64,000 nt of DNA from Variovorax sp. V213 (GTDB taxonomy: Bacteria; Pseudomonadota; Gammaproteobacteria; Burkholderiales; Burkholderiaceae_C), in the NCBI RefSeq assembly GCF_041154455.1, contig NZ_AP028664.1, forward strand, positions 4,589,001 to 4,653,000, read 5' to 3'. Within the stretch, counting starts at the first letter, position 1, and each line of letters begins with the position of its first letter. Of this stretch, positions 49,803-59,197 are shown piece by piece. The position numbers were made by a program, and so were the translations under genes. The notes under the pieces were generated by a model, which was given only the letters and a program-made list of their open reading frames with translations, was not told where the DNA came from and searched no databases.

Positions 49803-50459
49803 TCATTCCCCACCCCCAACAAACAAAGCCTCGAACTGCCCATCCAAAGGCAACCCAGCCACAACTATTCGAACAGTCTCTTCAGCGCCCGGATCGCCCA
49901 TCCACAACGACCCCCCCGCCCCCGGCAAAACCAGCGACTCCACCGCCCCAACGCGCACATCACCAACATCGGCAACAAACACCCGTTGCAACACGGCATC
50001 GAACCGCAGCGCATCCAGATCCCCCTCAAGCCCTTCGAGTGCAGCCCGCGTGCCCTGCGACCACCAGCGCAACGCAACTTGCAGCGCATCCCCCCGCAGC
50101 ACCTCGCCCACGGAAACATCAAGCTCGACAGCCATAGTGAACGGAAAGTACCGCCCCACGCCATCGACCGAAGGCATCAACACACCGATCCACGCGCCCT
50201 CTCCGGCAACCTGCGGCCCCAAGGCAAAGCACCAGATCGGCGCCTCCAGGTAATGCGCCGTCCAGTCGGCATGCCGGTCCTTCAGCCGCGCCAACCCGCG
50301 CTGCAGCCACTGGTCCCACACCGAACGGAACGACTCGGGCAGGCGCCGATGCGCAAAGTCCCCCATGCCCGGCAACTTGCCGAACCATCCCGGCAGCGCG
50401 TCCGAAGAAGAAGCGAAGACAGAAGAGGAGGAAGAGGAAGAAGTCGCCACGTCGCTCAC
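49803..50459 (-). CDS. tagF: T6SS regulator TagF (DUF2094)
   Basis: A 218-residue TagF: WFGKLPGMGDFAHRRLPESFRSVWDQWLQRGLARLKDRHADW is the family opening, followed by APIWCFALGPQVAGEGAWIGVLMPSVDGVGRYFPFTMAV. TagF acts as a post-translational repressor of T6SS in Pseudomonas, probably through Fha. The start is GTG 50459, overlapping the tssM stop (GTGA). A Ser-rich stretch (SSSSSSS) precedes the domain. In some species TagF is fused to PppA; here they are separate and 34 kb apart. Confidence 0.92.
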   Translation of the reverse strand: MSDVATSSSSSSSVFASSSDALPGWFGKLPGMGDFAHRRLPESFRSVWDQWLQRGLARLKDRHADWTAHYLEAPIWCFALGPQVAGEGAWIGVLMPSVDGVGRYFPFTMAVELDVSVGEVLRGDALQVALRWWSQGTRAALEGLEGDLDALRFDAVLQRVFVADVGDVRVGAVESLVLPGAGGSLWMGDPGAEETVRIVVAGLPLDGQFEALFVGGGE

Positions 50460-53400
50460 AGCCCCTCCGGACAGGAGAACTCGCGCAGTTCCTTCAAGCG
50501 GATCGGATGCTGCACGCTGTTCGTCGTCACCTCGAAGCGCGTCTTGCGCGGGCCGACCTGGAAGGTGATGAAGAATTTCTCGGGCGCATCGCCGGCTTCG
50601 AGCTGGCCGTCGTCGAGCGCGCGGAACAGCGCCCATGGCCCATCGACCGCCGAGCCCGAACTGCCCGTGGTCGAAGGCGGGCTGACCTGGATGCGCACCT
50701 GGTTGCTGCCCTTCGGGCCGGGCCACTGCACGGCCATGGGCACCACCGGGCCGTGCGCGTATTTCACGAGCTGGCCGTCCACGTCGAGAATGAACTGCGT
50801 GATGCCGGCGTCCATCTCCACCGGCTTGAAGTCCAGCCGCATCGAAGGGCCGCGGCCGCCGCCGCGGAAGAAGATGTCCTTGATGCGCGCGGCGCGCTCG
50901 AACTGCGCAATCGCCTGCGTGGTGACGGCGCCGCGCTCGGCCACGGGCTTGTAGCGCCACGGCCGGGTGCTGGTGTCGACCAGCGCGGCCAGCCGCTTCT
51001 GGAAGAAGTCGTCCATCAGGCCGCCGGGGCCGAACATCTGGCCGAAGTCCTCGGGCAGCACGTCGCGCTTGCTGTTGCCCACGAAGGGATAGCGGCCCGC
51101 AATGGCGCGGTTGCAGAACTCGGTCACGGGACGCAGGTCCTGGCTCAGGTTGCCGCGCTCGGCCACCTGGGCCTGCGCCGCGCCCGACTGGCTCAGGTTC
51201 TCGACCATCGTGCGCACCGGCTCGGGCAGGCGGCCGGCGTCGGACTTGAGTTTGCCGGCCACGTCGCCGGGCGGCGGCGAGGTGCGGCCCTTCACGGCCG
51301 TGTCGACGGCGTTGAGGTACACGTACACCTCGTTGAAAAGCTTGAGCGCATCGTCGATGGGCGCAGGCTGGTTCGGCGCGGCGGGGGTGACAAGACGGCG
51401 CAGCGGCTCGAAGCGGTCGTCCACGATGCTCTCGATGCGCTTGCCGCTGGCCACCGCCTTGTTCGGGTCGCCGCCGAACAGGTCTTCCAGGCCCTTGCGG
51501 GTGTTGGCGACCGTGGCCGTGGCCTTGCTCACCACATCCTTGGGCTGGTCGGCCGGAATGAGCGTGGTTTCCTTCACGACCGCGCGCAGGAAGTTCGCCA
51601 GCGGAGAACCCACGCCCGAGAGGATGCGCGCGGCCTCGATGTTCTTCTCGAGCCCGTTGGCGCGAATCAGCCGCACGTCGGCCAGCAGCGTTTCCCACAC
51701 CTTGACGTATTCCGCCAGGTAGAGCCGGCGCACGCGATCGGTCAGCGCGCCGAGGGCGGCCACGTCGCGCATCCGGTCGGTGGCGCTGCGGTCTTGCCCG
51801 AGCACCCACGGGTCCTCCTGCGCGAGCAGGCCGGTGAGCACCGTCACTTCATTCTGGAAGCGCTTGTGATAGCCGTCGTAGGTGAACATGCCCGGCACGC
51901 CTTCGGTCAGCGGCTTGCCGCTGATGCGCTCGAACACCAGCGGCGCCGAGGGGCCCGCGGCGGTGGCGATGCTGAAGGCCGGAATGTCCTTGGTGGCACG
52001 CTGGCGCTTCAGGCGGCTGAACACGCGCTGCTCCAGCGGATAGCTCGCGAGCACGGCGCGCACGCTGCGCACCAGGTTCTCGTCCATCTTGAGCGGCGAA
52101 CGCGGCGGGCCTTGGGCGATGAGCACGTCGAGCTGGTCTTCGAGCGCCTTGCGCTGGTCTTCGGGAATGCCGCGGTCCAGGCTGCGCGCCCAGTCGAGAG
52201 TGATCCAGGCCTTGAGCGCCTCGGCATCGAAGTGCTCGGGCTGATAGAGCATGAGGTAGCTCTTGAGCGCCTCGTACGTGTACTCGAGGTTGTCCTTCTG
52301 CGCGGTGCGCAGCTGGTCTTCGATGCGCTTGGCGATCTGCGGCAGGAAGGCGTCGTTGAGCGCGCGCTGGTGCGTGAGCATGGCGGCGGCGTCGAGCTTG
52401 TCGCCCTGGTAGAGGCCGAGCGTCATCGACAGCGGCTCGTCGCCCTGCCGGTTGTCAGGCGTTTTCCAGATGTCGCGCAGGCCCTGCAGCACGGGTGCCA
52501 CCTCGACCAGGTTCTGCACCCGCGAAGGCAGGGCCGCGAGGTTCTGGCGCGCGGGCTCGACACGCGCCTCGACCGACTTCAGGTAATTGACGTTCTGCAG
52601 CGTGCTGTAGCCCCAGCTCGCAAGCAGCGCGAGCGTGACCAGCGTCATGGCCGCCACGCCGGCCACGCGCAGGGCATGGCGCCGGCGCTCGAGCTTCACG
52701 TTGGCACCGGCCAGGCGCTGCTCGGGAAACACCACCTCGCGCAGCAGCGCGGTGAGAAAGTAGCTGCGGCCGCTCGATTTCTGCGGCGCGAGCATGGCGC
52801 GCTCGATGCCGAAGCTGCGCGCAAGGCTGCCCATCACGCGGTCGATCGGGCTGCCTTCCTGCGTGCCGCTGGTGAAGTACACGCCGCGCACCCACGGCGG
52901 CTGCGCGAAGCGCGAGCCGGTGAACACCTGGTCGAGCAGGTCGGACAGCATCGAGCCGATGGAACCGAACTGCGCCGGAAAGCCGAAGATCGCGGCGCGC
53001 CGCGTGCCATCGGTCTCGCGCTGCATGCGCGAAATGAGCCCGTCGTTGACGCGGTTGTGCAGCAGCGCAAACTCGCGCTGGAAGGCGGTGGAAAGCCCCT
53101 TGTCGTCGGCCTGCACGTTTTCGTCGGCCGGCAGCGTGAAGCCGAACACCTGCGCGCGCTGCTCCTTGCCGAGGTCGTCGAAGTAGTCGGTAAAGCCGTA
53201 GAGCAAGTCGCTCTTGGTGACGAGCACGTAAACCGGCAACCGCGTGGTGAGTTTCGAATCGAGCTCGAGCAGCCGCGCGCGAATGGACGCGGCCAGCTGC
53301 GTGCGCTGCTCGGGGCCCTGGCTCAGCAGGTCGGCCACGCTCACTGTCAGGAACACGCCGTTCAGCGGGCGGCGCGGGCGCGCCTTCTTCAAGAGACCCA

Positions 53401-54055
53401 GGAACCCTTCCCATGCGCTCTTGTCTTCCGATTGGTGGCTGTCCTGCGTGGTGTAGCGGCCGGCAGTGTCGATGAGCACGGCCTCGTCGGTGAACCACCA
53501 GTCGCAGTTGCGCGTGCCGCCCACGCCGCGGATGGCGCCGGGGCCGAACTTCTCTGCCAGCGGAAACGAAAGACCCGAGTTGACCAGCGCCGTGGTCTTG
53601 CCCGCGCCGGGCGCGCCGATGAAGACGTACCACGGCAGGTCATACAGGTAGCTGCCGCCGGAAATGGAAAGCCAGTCGCGCCAGCCGGGCTTCTTGCCGG
53701 CCGCATGCAGGCGCATCTGCTTGAGCGTGGACACGGCTTCGCTGAAGCGCGTGTCGAGGATCTTCTGTTCGCCGTTGACGGGCGCGTCGGTCTTGGCGGC
53801 CGGCGCCTTCATGAGGCCGTCGGTCAGGTGCTGGCTCGCACGGCGCGCGCGCCAGCGGCGGTAGAGCGCACGCAGCACCACGATGAGCACGATGGCGCCG
53901 ATCAGCAGCGCGCGCGCAAGCTCGCTCTCGAGCGGCGCCCACGCACCGATCTTCACCAGCGGGCCGATCCACCAGATCAGCAGCGCGACGATGACCAGCG
54001 CCAGGATGGTCAGCAGCACCGGGCTGAACAGGAAGCCGAAGATTTTCTTGATCAT
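50456..54055 (-). CDS. tssM: T6SS membrane-complex protein TssM (IcmF)
   Basis: A 1199-residue TssM. Two N-terminal membrane helices (about 8-32 and 47-64) flank a short loop. The cytoplasmic NTPase-like domain has an intact P-loop (FIGAPGAGKTT, 145-155), DWWFTDEAVLIDTAGRY and VLVTKSDLL. A third helix lies near 458-480 (VAAMTLVTLALLASWGYS). The rest is periplasmic and ends LRLDFKPVEMD..., the IcmF C-terminal domain that meets TssJ. The start overlaps tssL (ATGA) and the stop overlaps tagF. Confidence 0.97.
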   Translation of the reverse strand: MIKKIFGFLFSPVLLTILALVIVALLIWWIGPLVKIGAWAPLESELARALLIGAIVLIVVLRALYRRWRARRASQHLTDGLMKAPAAKTDAPVNGEQKILDTRFSEAVSTLKQMRLHAAGKKPGWRDWLSISGGSYLYDLPWYVFIGAPGAGKTTALVNSGLSFPLAEKFGPGAIRGVGGTRNCDWWFTDEAVLIDTAGRYTTQDSHQSEDKSAWEGFLGLLKKARPRRPLNGVFLTVSVADLLSQGPEQRTQLAASIRARLLELDSKLTTRLPVYVLVTKSDLLYGFTDYFDDLGKEQRAQVFGFTLPADENVQADDKGLSTAFQREFALLHNRVNDGLISRMQRETDGTRRAAIFGFPAQFGSIGSMLSDLLDQVFTGSRFAQPPWVRGVYFTSGTQEGSPIDRVMGSLARSFGIERAMLAPQKSSGRSYFLTALLREVVFPEQRLAGANVKLERRRHALRVAGVAAMTLVTLALLASWGYSTLQNVNYLKSVEARVEPARQNLAALPSRVQNLVEVAPVLQGLRDIWKTPDNRQGDEPLSMTLGLYQGDKLDAAAMLTHQRALNDAFLPQIAKRIEDQLRTAQKDNLEYTYEALKSYLMLYQPEHFDAEALKAWITLDWARSLDRGIPEDQRKALEDQLDVLIAQGPPRSPLKMDENLVRSVRAVLASYPLEQRVFSRLKRQRATKDIPAFSIATAAGPSAPLVFERISGKPLTEGVPGMFTYDGYHKRFQNEVTVLTGLLAQEDPWVLGQDRSATDRMRDVAALGALTDRVRRLYLAEYVKVWETLLADVRLIRANGLEKNIEAARILSGVGSPLANFLRAVVKETTLIPADQPKDVVSKATATVANTRKGLEDLFGGDPNKAVASGKRIESIVDDRFEPLRRLVTPAAPNQPAPIDDALKLFNEVYVYLNAVDTAVKGRTSPPPGDVAGKLKSDAGRLPEPVRTMVENLSQSGAAQAQVAERGNLSQDLRPVTEFCNRAIAGRYPFVGNSKRDVLPEDFGQMFGPGGLMDDFFQKRLAALVDTSTRPWRYKPVAERGAVTTQAIAQFERAARIKDIFFRGGGRGPSMRLDFKPVEMDAGITQFILDVDGQLVKYAHGPVVPMAVQWPGPKGSNQVRIQVSPPSTTGSSGSAVDGPWALFRALDDGQLEAGDAPEKFFITFQVGPRKTRFEVTTNSVQHPIRLKELREFSCPEGL

Positions 54056-55380
54056 TTCGTCACTCCCGCCGAAGCGACCCGGTCCGGCTCGGACAACAGC
54101 ACGATGTCCACGCGCCGGTTGCGCGCGCGGTTGGCCGGCGTGTCGTTGGCGGCCACGGGCTCGGCGTCGGCCTTGCCGTCGGAGCGCATGCGCGCCGGAT
54201 CGACCAGCGTGGTGAGCGCGCCCTTCACTGCATCGGCGCGCGCGGCCGACAGATGCCAGTTGGACGGATAACGCAGCGAGCGGATCGGCTGGTTGTCCGA
54301 GTGGCCGGTGATCAGCACCTCGCCCTTCACCTCGGCCAGTGCCTGGCCGATGCGGCGCAGCACCGGCAGCGAGGCCGCCATGGGTTCGGCGCTGCCGGAG
54401 CCGAAGAAGGAATCGCCGCGCAGGCGCACCACGCTGCGGTCGGCCTCGTCGGTCACGGTCACGAGGCCCTGCTTGATCTCGGGCTCGAGAAAGCGCGCGA
54501 GCCGCGGCGTCTTGGCCGGCGCGGCGGGCGGCGCGATCTGGATGTTGGGCACGCGCAGGCCCGACACGGCGGCATAGGTGGTGTCGGAGCGGTAATTGAG
54601 CGTGAGCCGCAGGCCGAACCACGCCAGCGCAAGCAACAGCGCAAAGCCGGCCGCGAACACCCACAGCGGCAGCGATTCGCGCAGCCGCACCGTGCCTGCG
54701 CCCTGCCCGCGCCAATGCGGCGAAAGCTCGGCTTCGAGCGGCGGACGATCCTTGGCAATCAGGTCGGCCAGGCGCTGGCGCACCGAGTCGAGCTGCGCAC
54801 GGCCGTTGTCGACCACGCGGTAGCGGCCCTCGAAGCCGAGTGCGAGCACACTGTAGATCAGCTCCAGCAGCTGGCGGTGCGTGGGCACGTCCTGCGCGAG
54901 CTTGGCGAGCAGCTGGAACACCTTCTCGCCGCCCCAGGTCTCGTTGTGGAACTGCACCAGCAGGCTCTGCTTGTTCCAGCCGGCCTGCACGCCCCAGGGC
55001 GTGTTGGCCACGGCCTCGTCCAGCGCCGTGCACAGCACATAGCGCGCGGCAAGCACCGACTCATTGCTGACGCCGGCGCGGCGCGCGGCGGCGTCGAACT
55101 GGTTCACCGCTTCGGCTGTGGAGGCGCGCAGGGCCGGCACATTGGGCGGCTGCGCGAGATTGCGCAGCTTGGCCGTAAGCACCAGCAGCTTGCCCGCGGC
55201 CGAGACCAGCGGGTTGAGCAGCCCGATCTCGCCGACATCGGCGGCGGGCGTCGGATCGGCGCCGCCGAAGAAAGGCGCGGGCGCGGCAGCGGGCGGCGGC
55301 GTACCGGCCGGCGTGCGCGGCTTGGGCTTGATGACCGTGCGCTCCGACTCGAAAGCGGCGAAGGGATCGGGTGTAGTCAT
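54052..55380 (-). CDS. tssL: T6SS membrane-complex protein TssL with OmpA-like peptidoglycan-binding domain
   Basis: A 442-residue evolved TssL. The DotU domain (about 50-215) contains NPLVSAAGKLLVLTAKLRNL, ALDEAVANTPWG, LVQFHNETWGGEKVF and ALGFEGRYRV. One membrane helix follows near 232-255 (WVFAAGFALLLALAWFGLRL). The C-terminal OmpA domain (about 320-435) shows ITGHSDNQPIRSLRYPSNWHLSAARADAV and NRARNRRVDIVLL, anchoring the complex to peptidoglycan. It contrasts with the DotU-DUF4384 protein at the other end of the locus. Confidence 0.96.
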   Translation of the reverse strand: MTTPDPFAAFESERTVIKPKPRTPAGTPPPAAAPAPFFGGADPTPAADVGEIGLLNPLVSAAGKLLVLTAKLRNLAQPPNVPALRASTAEAVNQFDAAARRAGVSNESVLAARYVLCTALDEAVANTPWGVQAGWNKQSLLVQFHNETWGGEKVFQLLAKLAQDVPTHRQLLELIYSVLALGFEGRYRVVDNGRAQLDSVRQRLADLIAKDRPPLEAELSPHWRGQGAGTVRLRESLPLWVFAAGFALLLALAWFGLRLTLNYRSDTTYAAVSGLRVPNIQIAPPAAPAKTPRLARFLEPEIKQGLVTVTDEADRSVVRLRGDSFFGSGSAEPMAASLPVLRRIGQALAEVKGEVLITGHSDNQPIRSLRYPSNWHLSAARADAVKGALTTLVDPARMRSDGKADAEPVAANDTPANRARNRRVDIVLLSEPDRVASAGVTK

Positions 55381-55408
55381 GGTGTGTTCCGTCCGTTACC
55401 CGGAATCG

Positions 55409-56740
55409 CTAGGCCCTGATTGCCCAGAACGCGAGGTCGAGGCCGGGAAAATCGCCCGCGATGTGCATCGCGATGCCGCCCGATTGCTCCAGCTGGCGCC
55501 ACAGGTCGCTATTGCGCGTTTCGAGCTCGAAGTAGTTGGCGCCTGTGTGGAAAGGGATCTGGCGCGGCGCGACCGGCATGGGCGTGAGCGTGACGCCAGG
55601 CAGCGCCAGGTTGACCAGGTCGCGGATGCGCTCGACCGGGCCGATCTTGACTTGCGTGGGAAAGCGGGCACGCAGCGCTTCGCTCGGCATGTTGGCGTTC
55701 ACCGCGAGCACGAAGGTCGCCTTGCGCTGCAGCTCGACGTCGGTCACCACCGCCACGCGCACGCCGTGCTTGCGGTCGTGCAGGTCGATGCGGATGGCCG
55801 ACTGCTCCAGCACCATCGAGAGGCTGCGCCGCAGGTCGTCCATCAGCGGGCGGAAACTCAGCGCCAGGTCGTCGTGGATGTAGGGGCCGAAGCGCGCCAC
55901 GCGGCGTGAATCGCGAAAGCTCGCCAGATCGCCGGCCAGCCCGAGCGCGTGCTCGAAGAAGTGCTGCGGGTGCAGCATGGCGCTCTTGGCCAGGTGCGCA
56001 AAGATCGCCTCATTGCGGTTGACCGTTTGCAGCAGCATGAAGTCGGCGATCTCGGCCACGCCGCCAGTGCCGCCCTGCGTCATGCGGCCGGCCAGTGCCT
56101 CGCCGCGCTGGCGCATGAGGCCCAGCAGTTCGTCGAGCCAGGCGCGGATCACGGCATGGCCCGCCACGTCCAGCAGCGGCGGCAGCATGGCGCGGTCGAG
56201 CTGCACCTGGTTGTCGACCCGGCGCTCGAGCACACGGGCCACGCCCAGCGTGGTCCAGGCATCGGTCGCTTCGCTGGCGCGCATCAGGCGCGTATGAAGC
56301 TGGCCCAGCTGCAGCATGGCCGTGCGCTCGCCGGCGGTGTTGGAGTCGGGCACCTCGGACTCGAGCACGCGGTGGCGCACCAGCTCTTCGTATTCCTCGG
56401 CATCGGCCTCGCGGGCACCGGCGCGGCGCAGCGGCAATGCCAGCATCACGGCCTCGTCGCGCATGGTGGGCGGAATGTCGATGGGTTCGGGCAGCGGATC
56501 GACCGCCGGCATGTCGAACACCGTGCCGTCGCCGAAGATGCCCACCGCGCGCACCAGCGCCAGCTTGCCCAGCGTGAGCGCGGCCTGATCGATCTCGATC
56601 TCCGCGAAGCCCCAGGCATAGGGCGTGGTGGAGCGCAACAGCACATGCCGCGCATGGTCGCCATGACGCTCGCTCTGCTGCAGGTGCTGGGGCTGCAGCA
56701 GCATCCCCTCGCTCCAGACCACTTTTGTTCGCCAACTCAT
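55409..56740 (-). CDS. tssK: T6SS baseplate-membrane connector TssK
   Basis: A 443-residue TssK (ImpJ/VasE): MSWRTKVVWSEGMLLQPQHLQQSERH at the start, YAWGFAEIEIDQAALTLGKLAL, and the receptor-binding C-terminal region (GVTLTPMPVAPRQIPFHTGANYFELE). ATG 56740 has GGAG five bases upstream, so it is preferred over GTG 56746. It is the first gene of the minus-strand T6SS run, followed by tssL after 28 bases. Confidence 0.96.
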   Translation of the reverse strand: MSWRTKVVWSEGMLLQPQHLQQSERHGDHARHVLLRSTTPYAWGFAEIEIDQAALTLGKLALVRAVGIFGDGTVFDMPAVDPLPEPIDIPPTMRDEAVMLALPLRRAGAREADAEEYEELVRHRVLESEVPDSNTAGERTAMLQLGQLHTRLMRASEATDAWTTLGVARVLERRVDNQVQLDRAMLPPLLDVAGHAVIRAWLDELLGLMRQRGEALAGRMTQGGTGGVAEIADFMLLQTVNRNEAIFAHLAKSAMLHPQHFFEHALGLAGDLASFRDSRRVARFGPYIHDDLALSFRPLMDDLRRSLSMVLEQSAIRIDLHDRKHGVRVAVVTDVELQRKATFVLAVNANMPSEALRARFPTQVKIGPVERIRDLVNLALPGVTLTPMPVAPRQIPFHTGANYFELETRNSDLWRQLEQSGGIAMHIAGDFPGLDLAFWAIRA

Positions 56741-56811
56741 CCGCACTCCGTCAAAGGCAAGGGCTGCCCGAAAGAAGCACGGAGTTTCCGGCGCGCAGGG
56801 CCGCCGGCAAA

Positions 56812-56833
56812 TCCGCCTAACGGCCTAGGCGGA
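56812..56833. terminator. Hairpin between the PhnD-like genes and tssK
   Basis: TCCGCCTA (56812-56819) pairs perfectly with TAGGCGGA (56826-56833) over a six-base loop. On the minus strand it is followed by only three T residues. It probably marks the end of the binding-protein transcript before the tssK promoter region. Confidence 0.4.
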
Positions 56834-56883
56834 GGGATTTGGAGCTACGGCGAAGGGACTAGATGCGAGGCCGCGGTGCCTGC

Positions 56884-57936
56884 TCAGCGCGTCGCGCCGG
56901 CCGCCGCGCGCAATGTCTCGACCTGTTCCTTGTAGGCCTGCTCGATGCGCCGCAGCCGCTGCTCGCGCGCCGCCTCGTTGACCCACGCGGCGGCCATGGC
57001 GCGCTGTTTGCCAAGCTGGTATTCGAGCATGGCCTCGGGCAGCAGCGCGCTGTCGTCGGCTGGGGCGTAGCCGTAGGCCGCGCGCAGCGTCTTCAGGACC
57101 TCGCGCTCGGCGTCTGCGCGCGGGCCCTTGCCTTGGCCATACCCGATCAGAAAGCTTTGCAGCCGGGACTGGAACTCGGGGGGATAGGAGCGCCTCACCA
57201 CCATCTGCGCGCCGGGTGGCGGCTCGGATTCCCAGACGATGTGGAGCCGCCCGGCCTCGACCGGGAACTGTTCCCTGAAGCGCTCGAAGTCGGTGGTGTT
57301 GTTGGTGGCCACATCGGCGTCACCGTTGGCCACGGCCAGCGCGGTGGCCTGGTGGTTGCCGACCACCTCGCCACGGAAACGCGTCTCCAGCTCTATGTTG
57401 CGCGGCAGGAAGAGCTGGCTCTGCGGAACGAGGAATCCGGTCACCGAACGGCTGTCGCCGCGCGCCAGCCGCCAGCGCTCGGGTTCGGCGAGCACGGCTT
57501 CCAGCGTGTTGGGCACGCCGGCCTTGCGCGTCAGCAGCACCGCGCGGTGCATCGGCATGCCGGGGCGGCGCGCGATTTGCGCCACCACCTTCATGCGCTG
57601 CTGCATCACGGCGTCGAGCGCCATCTTGGCCGACAGAAAAGCCATGTCGATCTCGTCGCGCTTGATGGCTCGGTCGAGCTCTTCGTAGGACGCCACCGAA
57701 TAGGCGCTCACGGGCACGCCGATGGCCTGGCTCATGTCCGCCAGCAAAGGCATCCACAGTGCGCGCGATTCGACGGCGCCGCCCAGCGGCAGCACGCCGA
57801 AGCGGATCGACGCGACCGGAGCCGCCTTGTGAGCGCCCGCCGCGCCGCCCTGCGCCAGCGAACCGACGGCCGCGGCGGACAGCGCCAGTGCCACCGCGAA
57901 CAGGCGCAGGACGCGCGAAAACGCCATGGGCAACAT
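56884..57936 (-). CDS. PhnD-like periplasmic phosphate/phosphonate-type binding protein (second of tandem pair)
   Basis: A 350-residue exported protein with signal peptide LFAVALALSAAAVGSLAQ. The mature part (IRFGVLPLGGAVESRALWMPLLADMSQAIGVPVSAYSVASYEELDRAIKRDEIDMAFLSAKMAL, then NGDADVATNNTTDFERF) follows the PhnD-like binding fold. The C-terminal helix region is charged (RRIEQAYKEQVETL). ATG 57936 overlaps the upstream paralogue stop (TGATG). No ABC permease or ATPase is nearby, so it may be a sensor co-receptor for the hybrid kinases. Confidence 0.82.
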   Translation of the reverse strand: MLPMAFSRVLRLFAVALALSAAAVGSLAQGGAAGAHKAAPVASIRFGVLPLGGAVESRALWMPLLADMSQAIGVPVSAYSVASYEELDRAIKRDEIDMAFLSAKMALDAVMQQRMKVVAQIARRPGMPMHRAVLLTRKAGVPNTLEAVLAEPERWRLARGDSRSVTGFLVPQSQLFLPRNIELETRFRGEVVGNHQATALAVANGDADVATNNTTDFERFREQFPVEAGRLHIVWESEPPPGAQMVVRRSYPPEFQSRLQSFLIGYGQGKGPRADAEREVLKTLRAAYGYAPADDSALLPEAMLEYQLGKQRAMAAAWVNEAAREQRLRRIEQAYKEQVETLRAAAGATR

Positions 57937-59036
57937 CAGGGCGACAGATCCCGCAAGACGGTAACCTGCTCCGCGTAATTGGTTTCGATGCGCTGCAGCC
58001 GCGCCTGGCGCGCCGCGTCGTTGACCCACTGTGCGGTCATGGCGTTTTGCTTGGCCAGCTGGTAGGCGAGCTTGGCGGCCGGCTGCAGCGAGCTGTTGTC
58101 CGCGGCCACGAAACCGGCCAGGTCGTGCAGCGACTTGAGCACCAGGCGTTCGCCGTCGCCGCGCGGACCCTTGGCACGCCCGTAGCCGACCAGAAACGCC
58201 TGCACCCGGCTGCGCAACTCGGGCGAGTATTCCCGCCGCACCACGATCTGCGCATGCGGAATGAGCTCGGATTCCCACAGCACCTGCAGCCGCTGCGCCT
58301 CGGCCGGAAAGCGCAGCTTGAAGCGCTCGAAATCGGCCGTGTTGTTGGTGGCCACGTCGGCTTCGTTGTTGGCCACGGCAAGGGCCGTCGTCTGGTGGGT
58401 GCCCACGATCTCGCTCAGGAAGCGCGTCTCCATCGCGATGTGGTTGGGCAGGAAGAATTGCAGCTGCGGCACGATGAAGCCGGACACCGACTGCCGCTCC
58501 CCGCGCGCAAGGCGCCAGCGCTCCGGCTCCGCGAGCAGGCTCTTCTTCGTGTTGAACGGCGGCGTCTTGCGGGTCAGCAGCAACGCGCGGTAGCCGGGCA
58601 GCCCGTCGTGCCGCACCACCTGAGCCACGACTTTCATGCGGCGCTGGGTGACGGCGTCCAGCGCCATCTTCCCGGACAGGAACGCCATGTCGACCTCGTC
58701 GCGCTGAATGGCCTGTTCGAGCGCTTCATACGAATTGACCGACAGCACGCTCACGGGCCGTGCAATGGCGCGGCTCAGCTCGGCCAGGAGGGGATCCCAG
58801 TCGCTGCGCGACTCGAAGGCGCCGCCAAGCGGCAGGATGCCGAAGCGCACCGGCGCATCAGGCTGCAGCGCGGGCTGGGCCGCGGCCATCAGGGGCAGCA
58901 CGGCGAGCAGCGTCGACAGGGCGGCGCGTCGGCGCACAGCGGCAACGGCACGCCAGAATCGCGCGCAACGGCGGGAGGCGCGAAACGCGTCAGGAGCGCC
59001 GGAAGCCTTCCGGACGCTGCGTAAGGAGGCCTGCAT
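57936..59036 (-). CDS. PhnD-like periplasmic phosphate/phosphonate-type binding protein (first of tandem pair)
   Basis: A paralogue of the following gene: VRFGILPLGGAFESRSDWDPLLAELSRAI, ALEQAIQRDEVDMAFLSGKMALDAVTQRRMKVV, AVANNEADVATNNTADFERFKLRFP. The hydrophobic signal segment (LSTLLAVLPLMAAAQ) lies about 40 residues into the frame if ATG 59036 is used (366 residues). GTG 58937 would place the signal peptide at the N-terminus, and neither start has a good Shine-Dalgarno. It diverges from a hybrid histidine kinase across 161 bases, suggesting a shared sensory function. Confidence 0.8.
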   Translation of the reverse strand: MQASLRSVRKASGAPDAFRASRRCARFWRAVAAVRRRAALSTLLAVLPLMAAAQPALQPDAPVRFGILPLGGAFESRSDWDPLLAELSRAIARPVSVLSVNSYEALEQAIQRDEVDMAFLSGKMALDAVTQRRMKVVAQVVRHDGLPGYRALLLTRKTPPFNTKKSLLAEPERWRLARGERQSVSGFIVPQLQFFLPNHIAMETRFLSEIVGTHQTTALAVANNEADVATNNTADFERFKLRFPAEAQRLQVLWESELIPHAQIVVRREYSPELRSRVQAFLVGYGRAKGPRGDGERLVLKSLHDLAGFVAADNSSLQPAAKLAYQLAKQNAMTAQWVNDAARQARLQRIETNYAEQVTVLRDLSP

Positions 59037-59197
59037 TTTTTGACACGGAGACATGGGGCCGCTGCGGACCAGCGGGTCTAACATCGGTGAGGCGACGCAA
59101 TTAGATACCAAGTACGGGTTATTTTCGTGATGTTTTTCCCATATTTCGCTCGCGCGGCCAGTCCCCTAAGCTTGACAGCCATGCCTGCAATGCCCCA

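Noticed and set aside
50507..54271. A 1254-codon open frame on the plus strand
   Set aside because: It is the mirror of tssM in high-GC DNA; the tssM frame has all family motifs and the mirror has none.
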